Positions 35,900 through 46,519 of a stretch of DNA of 64,000 bases are shown piece by piece; within the stretch, counting starts at the first letter, position 1; every line of letters begins with the position of its first letter. The translations under genes were made by a program, and so were the position numbers. Under the pieces are notes generated by a model. It was not told the DNA's origin. It made no database searches and saw nothing but the letters and a program-made list of their open reading frames with translations. The stretch is taken from positions 595,825-659,824 of the forward strand of contig KV419398.1 of assembly GCA_001630475.1 (NCBI GenBank), given 5' to 3'. This DNA comes from Sistotremastrum niveocremeum HHB9708 (taxonomy: Eukaryota > Basidiomycota > Agaricomycetes > Sistotremastrales > Sistotremastraceae).

Positions 35900-37171
35900 A
35901 TGGGAAATGCTTATAAAAAGACCACGACGAGGCAACGCAACAACAGCCTGAGCCAGACGGCCAGACGAGCCGCTCAGCCGTCATCCACGCTCTCTCGAAC
36001 GTTCAACCCAGCGCCTCTCCCTATCGAGATCATTGGCATGATCATAGAAGAATATGCCTCGCAGGCTGCACAACCCTCTTCTGGGAAGGGGGGCCTAGCT
36101 AGACTGGCTCGGTGCTCCCGTGCTCTTCAGGTAGAGGCCGAACGCCGACTCTACCGAAATATCAAATATTACCTTGGGCATCCCAGCGCACAAGAAATAG
36201 CAGCAGTCTTGCGGTCTCGAGCTGCTAGATATGTGCGATACCTACATATCAAAGAATACGGACCCGCCCTTCGCCGTGGCAGATCTTCCGCGAAAAATGG
36301 TGTTGCCGCCTTGCCGTTCAATTTGATGGTTGGCCTGGAACGCTTGAAGATTTCATTCGATAACGATGCGGCTATCGGATTGCCCGTCAATCCTGAGCTT
36401 TTCCTCCTCCTAGAGAAAGAGCTCCCCGAGAATATCCTGCGGAGGTTCAGTTGTCGACGACATCTGCATCCCTCGAACCTCAAGTTTCTTGACAGGCAAA
36501 CGAATAGTATTGAACATCTAATGTTCCGTCTTCTGCCGTCTAGCGGGGACGTGGACCATTCGAACGATCGGAAGCCGTTTACCAAACTGATCGAATTACA
36601 CACGATGGAAATGGACGATGTGATATTTTCTTTCATGGAGAGGGCTACAATACGCTTACTTGCGGTCAAAACCTCGTTTCACATGCCTCCTAATTGGAGC
36701 TCTGTGAGTATGAACCTTTGGGTGTTGGACCTTGCATTCTGCGCCATCGGTCCAAGAACAATGCAGGATCTCGTTGTCAGCTCACCTGGACTTCGAATGT
36801 TAGTGTTCACTGTTGGTCATCAATGGGAAGAGCTCCAGGTCAGCGTATCCATATCAGTGTTAGAGAACCAGAAGCTTATCCGAAAGGGGTTGCAGGTGAA
36901 TGTTTTCGAGATATTGGTGAAATTCAAGCATCTGCAATATGTAGGTCTCAAGCTTGCTATACCTACTGATAACTTGGATCCGATTGTCCCTCCACACTGG
37001 ACGTTCGGAAAGTCTCTCGAAGCCATCCTCATGAGCAAAGATGAGTGCGTAGCAGAAGTCAAAAAGATTCGCAAGCAAGGTTACTATACATGGGAAAAGA
37101 CCGAGGGGACCCCACAGGAGGAGGATTGGATACTTGAGCATGCTCGTAGCGTCTTATGCTACACTGCGTAA
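35900..37171 (+). CDS. F-box-like protein, paralog E
   Basis: Can be read as one uninterrupted frame. At the position where the other four copies have an intron, this copy has 57 bases (36839..36895) that begin GTCAGC, end TTGCAG, have no stop and are a multiple of three. Both spliced and unspliced mRNAs would therefore be coding; the spliced form (..EELQ-VNVFEILVKF..) fits the family. Features are a basic N-terminus, an F-box-like LPIEIIGMIIEEYAS (about residues 37-51), AERRLYRNIKY, VLRSRAARYVRYL, YGPALRRGRSSAKNGVAALP, LPENILRRFSCRR and LWVLDLAFCAIGP. It sits just upstream of the Helitron's terminal hairpin region. Confidence 0.78.
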   Translation: MGNAYKKTTTRQRNNSLSQTARRAAQPSSTLSRTFNPAPLPIEIIGMIIEEYASQAAQPSSGKGGLARLARCSRALQVEAERRLYRNIKYYLGHPSAQEIAAVLRSRAARYVRYLHIKEYGPALRRGRSSAKNGVAALPFNLMVGLERLKISFDNDAAIGLPVNPELFLLLEKELPENILRRFSCRRHLHPSNLKFLDRQTNSIEHLMFRLLPSSGDVDHSNDRKPFTKLIELHTMEMDDVIFSFMERATIRLLAVKTSFHMPPNWSSVSMNLWVLDLAFCAIGPRTMQDLVVSSPGLRMLVFTVGHQWEELQVSVSISVLENQKLIRKGLQVNVFEILVKFKHLQYVGLKLAIPTDNLDPIVPPHWTFGKSLEAILMSKDECVAEVKKIRKQGYYTWEKTEGTPQEEDWILEHARSVLCYTA

Positions 37172-37388
37172 GCGCGATGGCGTGGGTTTGTGGAGTCATA
37201 GGAACCGGATCATTTCAAGGAGGCTCCCTATTAGTACACGCTCTGGATTTTGGGCGTGTCCCGAACGTTGTTTTTCCAATATTTGCGCAGCCTCTTTCGG
37301 CGATTAGTTGACATGTTTCGCGCGTCTATGCGGAATGAGACGCTTAGTGTTCTGTTTCATGCCCTATGCATTAACGAGATTCCCGGCA

Positions 37389-37403
37389 CGCGGGCCAGCC
37401 GCG
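37389..37403 (-). other. Helitron-type 3' stem-loop
   Basis: Minus strand CGCGG-CTGGC-CCGCG forms a 5-bp GC stem with a 5-nt loop. Helitrons carry such a hairpin just inside their 3' end. The expected CTRR is not found right after it (the sequence runs TGCCGGGAATCTCGTT), so this may be a variant terminus. Confidence 0.5.
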
Positions 37404-37560
37404 TAGTCCAAGTCCAAGTCCAAGCCCAGTCAGAGCTCAGAGAGCGCCTCCCGGCGCAGCCAGAGCCCAGAGCCCAGAGCCCAAGAGCGCCTCCCGGCGC
37501 AGCCCAAGCCCCAAGCCCCGAGCCAGAGCCAGCGCGCCTCCCGGCGCAGTTCAGCTATAC
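37404..37560. repeat. GC-rich repeats with three identical hairpins
   Basis: Short CCAAGT/CCAGAG-type tandem units surround three copies of GCGCCTCCCGGCGCA (37444..37458, 37487..37501, 37534..37548). Each can fold as GCGCC-TCCC-GGCGC. They lie between the Helitron's coding end and its terminal stem-loop, so they are part of the element's 3' region. Confidence 0.75.
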
Positions 37561-37582
37561 AAAATGAATTGATTCTACATTG

Positions 37583-40500
37583 CTAATAATTAAATACTTC
37601 TTTAAATACAATATTTGTAGTATTAGTTGTGCGTGACTCATCATGGAAGAGAACCTTGATTCTGGCAGAGGACGTACATCGTGAGAGTGCAACATATAGC
37701 TGACCGTGTGTAAAGACTGGAATTCTCAAGTCAATTCCCACATGCTTGAGAGATTGACCTTGTGATTTATTGATGGTCATGCAGAAGGCAAGTCGAACAG
37801 GGAACTGTCGACGACGGAGGGTGAATGGGAAGTCGGTTGGCACAGAGTCCAAAGTGACACGGGGAATGAAAGCACGTTTGCCATTATGAGAGCCACCTAT
37901 GATCTCAATCTCCAGGACACGGTTATTCATGCGCTTCAAGATACCACGTGTTCCATTGCAAAGGCCATTAGCAGGATCAAGGTTACGGAGAACCATGATG
38001 GGACAACCAAGCTTGAGCTCAAGCTTTGAAAGGGGAAGACCGGGAGTGGTGAGTTGGGCAAGATACTCAGGGGCGTATACATTGTTGAGATCACCATCTG
38101 GCTGATCTCGATTTTCATCGTCAATGCTATCCACACTGAAATAGGTTCTTGATTGTCCTGGGAACATCTCAAGAATGGAGCTGTTAAACTCCATCACATC
38201 AGCGTTCCGGGAAGTTAGAATGGCACGCTCATAGAAATAATGAGGTGGCTGTGGATTGCTGATCCCGGGATAAATGGCAGAGATGAATTGTTCTTGAGTG
38301 TTGTACTGAAGGCGCATATGGTCTGGCAGCTCAAGAACATCAGACTCATCAGTATGCTCACCGCACCCAACCTCAAGAAGCCACTTGCTGAAAGCTTGGT
38401 CTGTTGGATTGTTCTCCAGACGCATGTTTTGTGAAAGTGAAAGATGAGTGATAGAATGCCAGATTGGAGAACCTTGAAGACAGTCTCCAATAATTTCCTG
38501 TCTGGAGCCCTTTTCTCGGACAGGAAGGCATTGTCTCCAATCACCTCCAAAAAGAACAGTGATTCCACCAAATAGTCTCTGAGAGCTGCGTACATCTTGC
38601 AGAGTACGATTGACAGCTTCAGCAATGAGACGACTCTGCATGGTAACTTCGTCCCAGATAATCAATGAAACTTCCTTCATGAGCTTTGCAAGATTCCCAT
38701 CTTTAGGGATATTGCAGCAAGAGGTCTCATCAGGAGTGAATGGGGCACGAAATTGGGAATGAACAGTTCGACCACCTTCAAGAAGAAGCGCAGCAATACC
38801 GGATGATGCTACGCACAGAACAACCTTTCCTTGACCACGGAAGTGATGGGCTAGCGTGTTGCAAAGGAAAGTTTTCCCGCAGCCACCAGGGCTTGTGAGG
38901 AAGAAGGTAGTTCCAGCATTGCTCTCGACTGATGCAGCAACAGCATTGAAAGCCTGATGCTGTTGAGGATTGAAACGGTCACGATCAGATTGGGCACGCT
39001 GCTGCTCCACTTCCTGATTGTATCGAAGATGTTCATCCAGATAAGGGTTATCACCGTGCAAACCCCAGTTCCCTTCAAAAGGAGGAAGATGAAACTGTTC
39101 CAATGACAGGTGGTGTTGGCGGAGAAGAAGGGAAATGAGGAAGAGGCCATAGTCTTCCACTTGTGCCTGACTTGCATCAAACTGGAAGGTGTTCTGAATT
39201 CGATGGTGGAGGTCATCACATAAATGTTGCTTAAAGGAGTCCCATAAAGCACGTGAATCAGCTGGATGAGAATGAATGAGGATAGTGACAAAGAGGTTGC
39301 GGAGTTGAGAGCCGGATTTTATGTGACGTGCTTCATCAAGACAGGTACGCCATTCTTGATCATCATCAACCAATCCCAAAGCTGCGCAAGCTGCCTTGAA
39401 CGTTGGATGAACAACACCATCAATGGTGCGAATGTCCTCAAATGATTTGGGACCTTTGCGGATAGTAAGCAGCAGACGGAGATAGAAGAGCTCTCCAGAA
39501 CGTGGAGAAACAAAGTAAAGTCGCCCAATAGCAAAGCCGCGCTGCCTGGGGGACCACAACTTCTCCTTCTTGTTCCACACATATTTTGCTGGAAATTCCT
39601 GGTAGGTTAAATCTTTTGCCTCTGTTGCTGCAGGGCCACCAATCCTGTTGACCTCAAAGAAGCATGTCAACATGGTCTCAGTTGCATGCTCCAAAGTCTC
39701 ATGAGGATCATCCTCAGGATTGAAGACAACCTGATGTTCACCTACAAATGATGTGTTATTTTTTTGTTTGATTCTCTGAAAGGGAGTGAAACTCACCAGG
39801 AAGATGGAACTGCAGTCGGTAAACAGTTGGAGTTTCATCATGCATCCTGAACTCAAAGATTCTCCAGCAAGCTTCAGGTGCAGAAACATAGCGCGCATCA
39901 AGATATCTCTTGATCTCATCCACACCAACAGCAATAGTGGCACGGTCGTGACCCTTGTAGATATACTTGTGAAGATATTTGACCGCCTTGATGGAAATGC
40001 AGACTTCCACATTAATATGGCACTGATACTTGAGGAGAAGCCATGGGCAGTAGGGAACAACAAATGAGTTGTCGTAGTTATTATCCCCTTTATGACACAT
40101 ACGGCCATTGTCAGGTCGCTTGTAATGGGGATAGCCGTTTTCAGCCATGGTAGTTATCTCGCAGAAAGGCTTTGGGAAACCTTTGGTGCACCTGTCATGC
40201 TCAAGACAGCGATCCCGGGAACAGGGGCCATGAAGCATGAAAGTCTTCACAGCTTCAAATAGCTCTGGTTCTGTCTCCGGATCAGGCAGCTCCGCACGGA
40301 TCATGTGCTCAAAATGCCTTGGCTCCTTCAGTCGATCAGCAGGGTGAAGGAAAATGAGAAGGTGCATATGAGGAAGGCCACGTTTCTGGAACTCAATCAC
40401 ATAGACATATGCAACCACTCGCCCAAATATCCCCAGGGTATATATGTCTTTGATGACTGCATTCTTCTTCATATGAAAGACTCGGGATACCAAATCTGGC

Positions 40501-41809
40501 CGGTCGTACACTGTCTGTCCTGGAAGAAGAGCAGCAACAATTTCTGGCCAGTTTGGGTTTGCAGCTTCTGAAAAAATTAGACCTACTAATTGTACTTTTG
40601 AGCGCTCTGGAGTACTAAAAAGTACTCAAAAGCACAATTAGTAGGTCTAATTTTTTCAGAAGAGTCATGGTGATAAAAAGATCTGGATGAAGATAGTAGC
40701 GGCAGATTGACATGGCATCTTGGAAGAGTTGCATCATGCAGCATGGAGAATTGATGAAAGAGGATGGAAGAATGATAGGCTGCCCAATGTCTGCTGTATC
40801 TCTTTCGTCGTTTGCGTTCAATGCATCTGCAAGCCCTCGGTAGGACTCTCGACGAAGTTGATTTTGATGTGTCCGAAGAAACATCAGATCACTTTGTTCG
40901 ATACATGCCCAACCATCCACGATATACTGGTGGAACAGCTTGCAGGCGTAAAAGATGCTGGCAGGCTGATCAAAGCGGGTGTGGAGTCGATGTTGCATGA
41001 ACATCAATCGGGTGACCTGCAAATGCAAAGGGAAGTTGTCAACAAAGAAGGTAGAGAAATGTGAAGATTGCAATCATAATCACCTTCTTATATCTTCCTG
41101 CCTCATTTTCACCTGCCAATGGTATTTCCTCGTGCCAGCCCATTTCACCGTATGGAAAGAGAAGGACATAGTGGAGTGGATGGTATGCAGGATGACGATC
41201 AGAGATGCGGGAAAGGGGACCATCATTAAGGCGAAGGACAATATCCCGGGAGTCATGAGCAATATTTCCAGGGCCAGGAATTATAGCTGCAATCTCTCCC
41301 TCGGCAACATTTGGAAGGTTGTAGCGACGACGATCAGTGTGTTTCTTGAACCGGAGATGCACCTGCAAGTCACGCTGCTCCTCGACTGGTTTCTCACGCA
41401 TGATCTGGTACGCTTGCTTATAGACGCCAAAGAAGCGATGATTCTCTTCAATCATAGTCTCCAGCTCTCTCCAGACATCGGCATCCACAAAGTCGTTTGC
41501 GTTTGCTGGTCTTCGTCCACGCTGGGCATTGAGATTGCCCTGCCTACGGGCTTCAACTCTCTCCTCACTTGAGTCAATGATATAAATCTGTGCGTAACGG
41601 ATTGGCTGTCCCGCAGCAGGAAGGAGCGACCCTGTTCGATGTGCCAGTTGTCCATGAATCCGAAATGCGTAGGCACCGGTCCCTTGGAAGAGGGACTCAT
41701 CCAAGCTTACGCCAAGAGAGGTAAAGGCAAAAGCTGCATTGTATTGGCGGATATGTGATCGGAATTTTTTGGATGTCGGAGTATTGGAAGTGAGTAGCTC
41801 ATGCAACAC
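37583..41809 (-). pseudogene. Helitron RepHel protein (interrupted)
   Basis: Replication initiator-helicase of the Helitron. The N-terminal Helitron_like_N region (41039..41809) includes HYVLLFPYGEMGWHEEIPL and joins VTRLMFMQHRLH after an intron near 41.04-41.1 kb. The Rep nuclease follows (39.75-40.5 kb), with the HUH-type QKRGLPHMHLLIF and the two-tyrosine YLHKYIYKGHD. An intron near 39.74-39.80 kb joins HLPG to EHQVVFNPEDD. The PIF1-like SF1 helicase has GGCGKT, LIIWDEVTMQS, GGDWRQCLPV, KSQGQSLKHVGIDLR and QLYVALSR. A 98-bp palindrome plus 2-bp duplication between PDLFITMT and NPNWPEI shifts the frame by one base. The N-terminal end is missing, so the gene is defective. Confidence 0.85.
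40565..40662. mobile_element. 98-bp palindromic micro-element in Helitron
   Basis: Two inverted arms of about 37 bp, ending CTTCTGAAAAAATTAGACCT and its complement, differ by one base and enclose a short spacer. It is flanked by AG on both sides, a possible 2-bp target duplication, and it splits the Helitron Rep coding region. It has no coding capacity, so it is a tiny MITE/foldback-like insertion of unknown family. Confidence 0.8.
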
Positions 41810-41952
41810 ATCTGGAGGCTGTTGCAGTGGCGGGAGTTCAATTTTGCCAGACTTGTTAATGAGACTTCAGCGCACTCGATCGAATGTCAGATATCTGGGA
41901 TAGCTTGGTTCGGTAGGACCACAACAAAAACATCGCTATGCGAATCTGTCAT

Positions 41953-43752
41953 CTAAGAATTCCACTCAGTATGCGCCTCCTCCAGTGTTGAATAGTCCAC
42001 AATCTTCCACTTCTTTTCGTTCTCGTCGTCAGACAACTTCCAAGCTTCTTCCCATCCCAATCCACTCCTGTCCCAATACCCTTTCGACTCCCCATACGTG
42101 ACCCACCCCCAAACATCAAATAGCATCCCAGCAGCTCGAACGAAAATTGTACCGTCGGCTTTGAGAATCCCAGGATGCGTCTCTTGCTTATCACCTTTGC
42201 GCAGGGCACCGGGTGCTTCACCCGGACCACGGGTTCCGAACTTATGGGCCGCGAAGTACAAAGAGCGGAACACCTTGATAACATGCACATCCGGATGATG
42301 CACTACCGCGGCGACCATGGCAGGCCATGGATTATAATTCTGATCAAGAGCTGGATTACCGAGTGCTGAAGCGTCCGCCTGAGCGGACGACGGAGTGGGT
42401 GGGCGAGGGGTGGCGGTATATGACATGAGCAATTCTGGATTGATCTTAGGCCGACCGCGATCAATTAGCCACAGCAGGACGAAATAGAGCCACATGCGCA
42501 AAAACGCCACTTTGTGCTCTGGCTTCTTAATCTGCTCTAGCGTGGGTCGGAGTAGGAGGGCAGTGGTATGGAAATGCGCCGTGAAGAAGTCCATTCGGAC
42601 AGCCCGGTCCTTTTTGCCGCAAGAAAATAGGATGAGGGTCATGACCCAAAGGCATTCTTCGAGATTCTTGTCCAGATCCTCCAGGTCTATGCGCCAACGC
42701 GAAACCAACTTCTGGACGATGGGGCCTCTTTCGCCAGAGAGCAGCTTGAGGTGACGGTTAGGATAATCGTGACCTCCATCATAAGCGAAGGGTCCGAGCT
42801 CAGGGGCATCATAAACTTCTCGCAAGACCTCCAACAACGACAGCCCTGATTCGGCGTCCGGAAGTGGGTGATCACTGGGAGTGTATGCATTGGGTCCAGC
42901 CACCATATCTGGTATGATCAAGCCTGCCTGATGGACGGCCGCTTGTGCAAGGGCTGGATGGTAAAACATCGTGAGTTGTCGACTCGGATCAAGTGGTGCA
43001 AACAAATTACGCACCTTCTGCAACGATTGTCTCGTTTTGGAACTCTGCGCCTAACTGAAGGGGGTGTTATAGTGGGCCTACGCGAGAAATGAACGACGCT
43101 GCTTACACCAAGCTGAACAAGAGGATGAAGCCTGTCAAGATCGCGTCAGTGAATACGAGCGAACCAAAGGGACATACTGACTCACAGCAATCCAAAAACG
43201 CGAGTCAACATACAAGCTCCCTCATCATTCGCGTCTTTCGCAAAAATGTATTTCTCAAGTGCCCCGGAAATTCCATTTTCCGCGACAGTTTTCTCGAAGA
43301 AAGGCAAGTAAGCGATATATGCTCTGATGAGTCCATGAGAATTCACTGATTGAGATCACTGAGGTATATCTACCTTTCGTCGCCGAGCCACTTCTTCCAA
43401 TTATCGACATTGACGTCTCCTGCTGCTGGGGCGCCGTCCAGGGTTGAACCGTTCTTGGCGGGATCCACTAGTCGTTGCATGAGCTTCTCGTCGTCAAAAA
43501 TTGCTTGCAGCAAAGCGCCAGAGGCCCCGAGGTCATAGGCATTTAATAGACTATGTCATATCAGGTATAGTCCGGGCGTTGTGACCACTGAGGTAAAGCT
43601 CACTGATGAACGAGATGGTTATGGAATCCAATCGGGTTGAATAAGCAATGATACTGTTCATGATCTTGTTCCAGGAGACTAGCAAGTATAGTGCGAGATT
43701 CTGCTGTGGCACCAGGAAGACTGAGGAGGCCCTGAGTAACGTTGTAAGACAT
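41953..43752 (-). CDS. Questin-oxidase-like protein 2 (DUF4243 family)
   Basis: Paralog of the gene at 14.0 kb, same family (PF14027). The first exon, from 43752, gives MSYNVTQGLLSLPGAT and EQYHCLFNPIGFHNHLVHQ. Small exons lie at 43.05-43.55 kb. The long last exon (about 41953..43015) contains AQAAVHQAGLIIPDMVAGPN, SLLEVLREVYDAPE, YDGGHDYPNRHLKLL, DFFTAHFHTTALLL and WGWVTYGESKGYWDRSG. It is so similar to copy 1 across the last exon that the two clearly duplicated within the lineage. It ends 9 residues after the STLEEAHTEW block, without the extra tail of copy 1. The Helitron begins about 145 bp beyond its stop codon. Substrate unknown. Confidence 0.8.
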
Positions 43753-43810
43753 GATGAAGTTTGCGAGTGATGTCGAGGTTGAGGTCTCAACGCAGAGGAT
43801 GCACACCGTC

Positions 43811-43816
43811 TTTATA
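43811..43816 (-). promoter_or_regulatory. TATA box of questin-oxidase-like gene 2
   Basis: Minus-strand TATAAA (in TTTGTATAAAGACGG), about 60 bp before the ATG at 43752. Confidence 0.5.
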
Positions 43817-43819
43817 CAA

Positions 43820-44834
43820 ACCTTGCCAGTCTGGTGATGTATCCTTCGTGGCCACAACGATGCCGATATAACGGTTCAGTTACGACTGCCCAGCAACATC
43901 GCCGTGAGCCCGTCCTTTCCTCTCAGGGAAAGATTCAATCAAATGAAGGGTTAGATGGGCGCCCTTCGACGTCAAAGCATTGGTACAACAGGTTGTGTGC
44001 GACCCCGCATCGAAGTACGCGGAGAGCGGGCGGCAATCCCCGCCGACTCTTCGAACGCGCAGTTTGTTTGTTCTGCATTCTAACAGCAAAATCAGTCCAA
44101 GACCGTTCGGTGAGATTGCAGTTTTTTTGGATTTATTGCTGAAAGAACAAGGAGTTGTATTTCATAGTAGCTTGACATGCCCCTATTCACTGACAACCTC
44201 CAAGACTCAGCCGAGTGCTTCTGCACGGCGATCTGTGGGCATACGAAACCCCCCTAATGAGAGGTACAGCACCGTGATGATGCATTCATATAGGTAAAGT
44301 TGGCCTGCCGAGTCGCCCAGCAGGCACGAGCTATTGATGCTTGATGAGACTGAGCCAAGTGCCTCGCCGCCCGAGAAAGTATCTCGCGCCACTGGATGCC
44401 AAATTAAGCGTTCGATCAAATTTCGATCGGGATTGACAGCGCGGATCATTATAGGCCCGGGAAGACAGGAATAGGGTTCTCGGCGAGTTGAGACCAAGTA
44501 CAGTATGCGCGTCACCGAGGCACCACCAACATGCGTGAGTCGCGTTCGCGGCTTGGAAAACTTTCCGAGTCTGCTTTCATCAATCGACTATCGAGCGGTC
44601 TGAGAACACCGGCAACGACAACGCCTATCGATAATACGTTGCCTTCTATTCGCTTTTAACGGGACGCATAGACCTCATGTTGAGAACATTGCGATCAGAA
44701 GCCCCCAGGCAGGAGGTACATCAAATTGAACCCTCGAACGATTCATCAAATATTTTAAGCAAGGCTTGCGGACCTCTCAGACCTATAACCTAGGGAGACT
44801 GAGAAGATCTCGCTCCTCATCCCTTTCTCTGAGT
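43820..44834. other. Intergenic, no gene recognised
   Basis: About 1 kb between the promoter of questin-oxidase-like gene 2 and the 3' end of the SurE-type gene. Only short frames without family features; no repeat boundaries recognised. Confidence 0.4.
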
Positions 44835-45910
44835 TCACGAAAGACATTTTAGTAGTGGACCCAATTTCGAGTACACGAATGTCTGGGCAGATTTCCCAGC
44901 GTCTAGTTTCGTCCTAGCGTCTAGGACACTAATCGAGGCAAAACATCCGTCACTGTTCCCGACAACAGAGCTCTCGGTCGGCAATGTATTGGTATTGCAG
45001 ATATTCAAGTCGAATCCAGGAATCAAAGTAGGGAATGCTCGTGACAGAACGAACTCAAAGTTACCCTCTGAGGCACATTGAGCGGTCACATTAGGGAAGT
45101 TGACATTAAGTATTGTGTTTGGTGGGAGGAAGGGTTTAGGTGTCGCAATGAGTATATCGATCAATGAAAGGGCGAGTGAGGAGTATATGAAGGACGAGTC
45201 GCCGGCGACGAGCTCGGTGTAGGAGTGACGAGTCTTTGCGGTGCCGCTGAATGCGATAGCAGGAATGTCCTCTTTAGCAGCTTCGCAGGCTGCACCAACG
45301 GTTCCTGAGCCGAGGACTGAGATGCCGGTATTCGCTATGCGAACTTAGCACAAGATAAAGAGTCAGAGATAGGAAGACTCACCTCCTACATTAGGTCCAC
45401 TGACAACAATGTCAGGAGGAGATCCGGAAAAGAATTTCGGTGCCAAGGTCTGGATGCCAAATTTCACTGAGGTGACTGGGAAGCTGTTGACATAATTCAG
45501 TTGCGCTATGATCCTGTCAGCTCGGCCATGAACGTGTTTTAAAATTCGCATCTAAGCTCACGTTCGCTGGCGTTGTAGCCTGTTGCTGGTGAGCCGATGA
45601 CGCATGTGTTATATTCGCATGGCTCGAGAAGCGGTGTGGGAGGGAGGTCAAGAGAGCCAGTGCCAGATTGATCTTGAGCGGGGGCTGAAAGGACCACCTA
45701 TTGCCGTGTCAGTCGAAAAACACGTCGTCTCCAGATCTCTACCGATACCTCGTATCCTCCCTCCGTCAATGTTGTATATTGAGCGCGGATGTTTGCCTCC
45801 GCCCATCCGTCATCATTGGTCAACACGACGCGAACCTTGGGGCTTTCACAAGCGGCTCCCGCGAGGAGGAAAAAGAGCGAGAAAATACTAGCTCCCAGGT
45901 CGAACAACAT
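44835..45910 (-). CDS. Secreted SurE-type acid phosphatase / nucleotidase
   Basis: SurE-like phosphatase fold, a metal-dependent phosphatase acting on nucleotides or other phosphate esters. The start at 45910 gives the signal peptide MLFDLGASIFSLFFLLAGAA, then ESPKVRVVLTNDDGWAEANI, whose NDDG holds the SurE metal-binding Asp pair. After an intron come VVLSAPAQDQSGTGS and CEYNTCVIGSPATGYNAS. Next are LNYVNSFPVTSVKFGI and PPDIVVSGPNVG, with the conserved SGPN-x-G, then NTGISVLGSGTVGAACEA. The C-terminal exon has paired cysteines. An ATG 24 codons upstream (45982) exists but would bury the signal peptide. The hAT-type MITE lies 124 bp upstream of its ATG. Confidence 0.85.
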
Positions 45911-46033
45911 GGAAGGCGAAACGAAGGTGTTCAAGTTGTTTGGCAATAAATTCAACGTCTTGGATACGTGTAATCCGCTCATCTTATGGTCTTCTGAGGC
46001 CGCCGTGCCGCGAGAAGCAGCAACGTGCTTGCA

Positions 46034-46519
46034 CTAGGGCGCTGCAAAAAAGGATTTCTCACGATTTTAGCCGGTTAATAGCAGGTAGCTCTGGAGAGGC
46101 TTTGTTAATAGCGGTTATTTGCAGTTATTAGCGGTATTTTAGCAGGGGGTCCGGGGGCGAAGCCCCCGGGAGCTCAGGACCTTTTTTGGCGCTAAATAAC
46201 GCTAATTAGCACTTTTTAGCATATTATAGCAGTTATTAGCGACGACTACCGGCTCTCCTGAGGTCCGTTCGGTGACAATACATCTTCAGGGTCCACGTGT
46301 CATATATCTGGACCGCACGACACTCTGAGACAATTTTGAACCTGGATTGACGCCTCTAACATTTCTGTGGGAGCGTTGCGTATGTATCTATAAAATGTCT
46401 ATTTTAGCCTTTCTTTGCCCTCCGATTCTGACCCTTCGGGTTATTAGCTGCTAATAAGCGTTAATTAGCTGCTAATTAGCCCATGTGCTAATAGCACTTG
46501 ACATTTTTGCAGCGCCCTA
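46034..46519. mobile_element. hAT-type MITE with 8-bp target duplication
   Basis: 486-bp non-autonomous DNA element. Its inverted ends are TAGGGCGCTGCAAAAA and the complement. It is flanked by a perfect 8-bp direct repeat, GCTTGCAC, at 46026..46033 and 46520..46527. An 8-bp duplication with TAGGG ends is characteristic of the hAT superfamily. The inside is full of short palindromic GCTAATTAGC-like words and a strong GC hairpin (CCGGGGGCGAAGCCCCCGG, about 46150). There is no coding capacity. It lies between the divergent SurE-type and kinase-like genes, so it may affect their promoters. Confidence 0.9.

Larger units (their letters stand above)
37389..41880 (-). mobile_element. Helitron, 5'-truncated, with nested insertion
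   Basis: Rolling-circle DNA transposon read on the minus strand. The coding part spans 37583..41809, with a stem-loop (37389..37403) and GC-rich hairpin repeats on the 3' side. I cannot see a standard CTRR end after the stem-loop, so the 3' boundary is approximate. The 5' boundary is also uncertain: the protein begins abruptly at the Helitron_like_N region and lies only about 145 bp from the neighbouring gene, so an N-terminal part and the 5' TC end seem lost. The helicase half is open throughout. A 98-bp palindrome is inserted in the Rep half. Overall it looks recent but no longer autonomous. Confidence 0.85.

Noticed and set aside
37404-37560. Repeats with regular spacing, CRISPR-like at first glance
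   Set aside because: Only three units, spacers are themselves simple repeats, the genome is eukaryotic, and the units are Helitron 3' hairpins.
14041-43752. Anthraquinone-type biosynthetic gene cluster suggested by the questin-oxidase-like genes
   Set aside because: No polyketide synthase, methyltransferase or pathway regulator in the window; neighbours are housekeeping or F-box-like genes.
7905-43752. A simple inverted duplication of one F-box-like plus questin-oxidase-like unit
   Set aside because: Order and orientation do not fit a single inversion: the two gene types are divergent on the left and convergent on the right.
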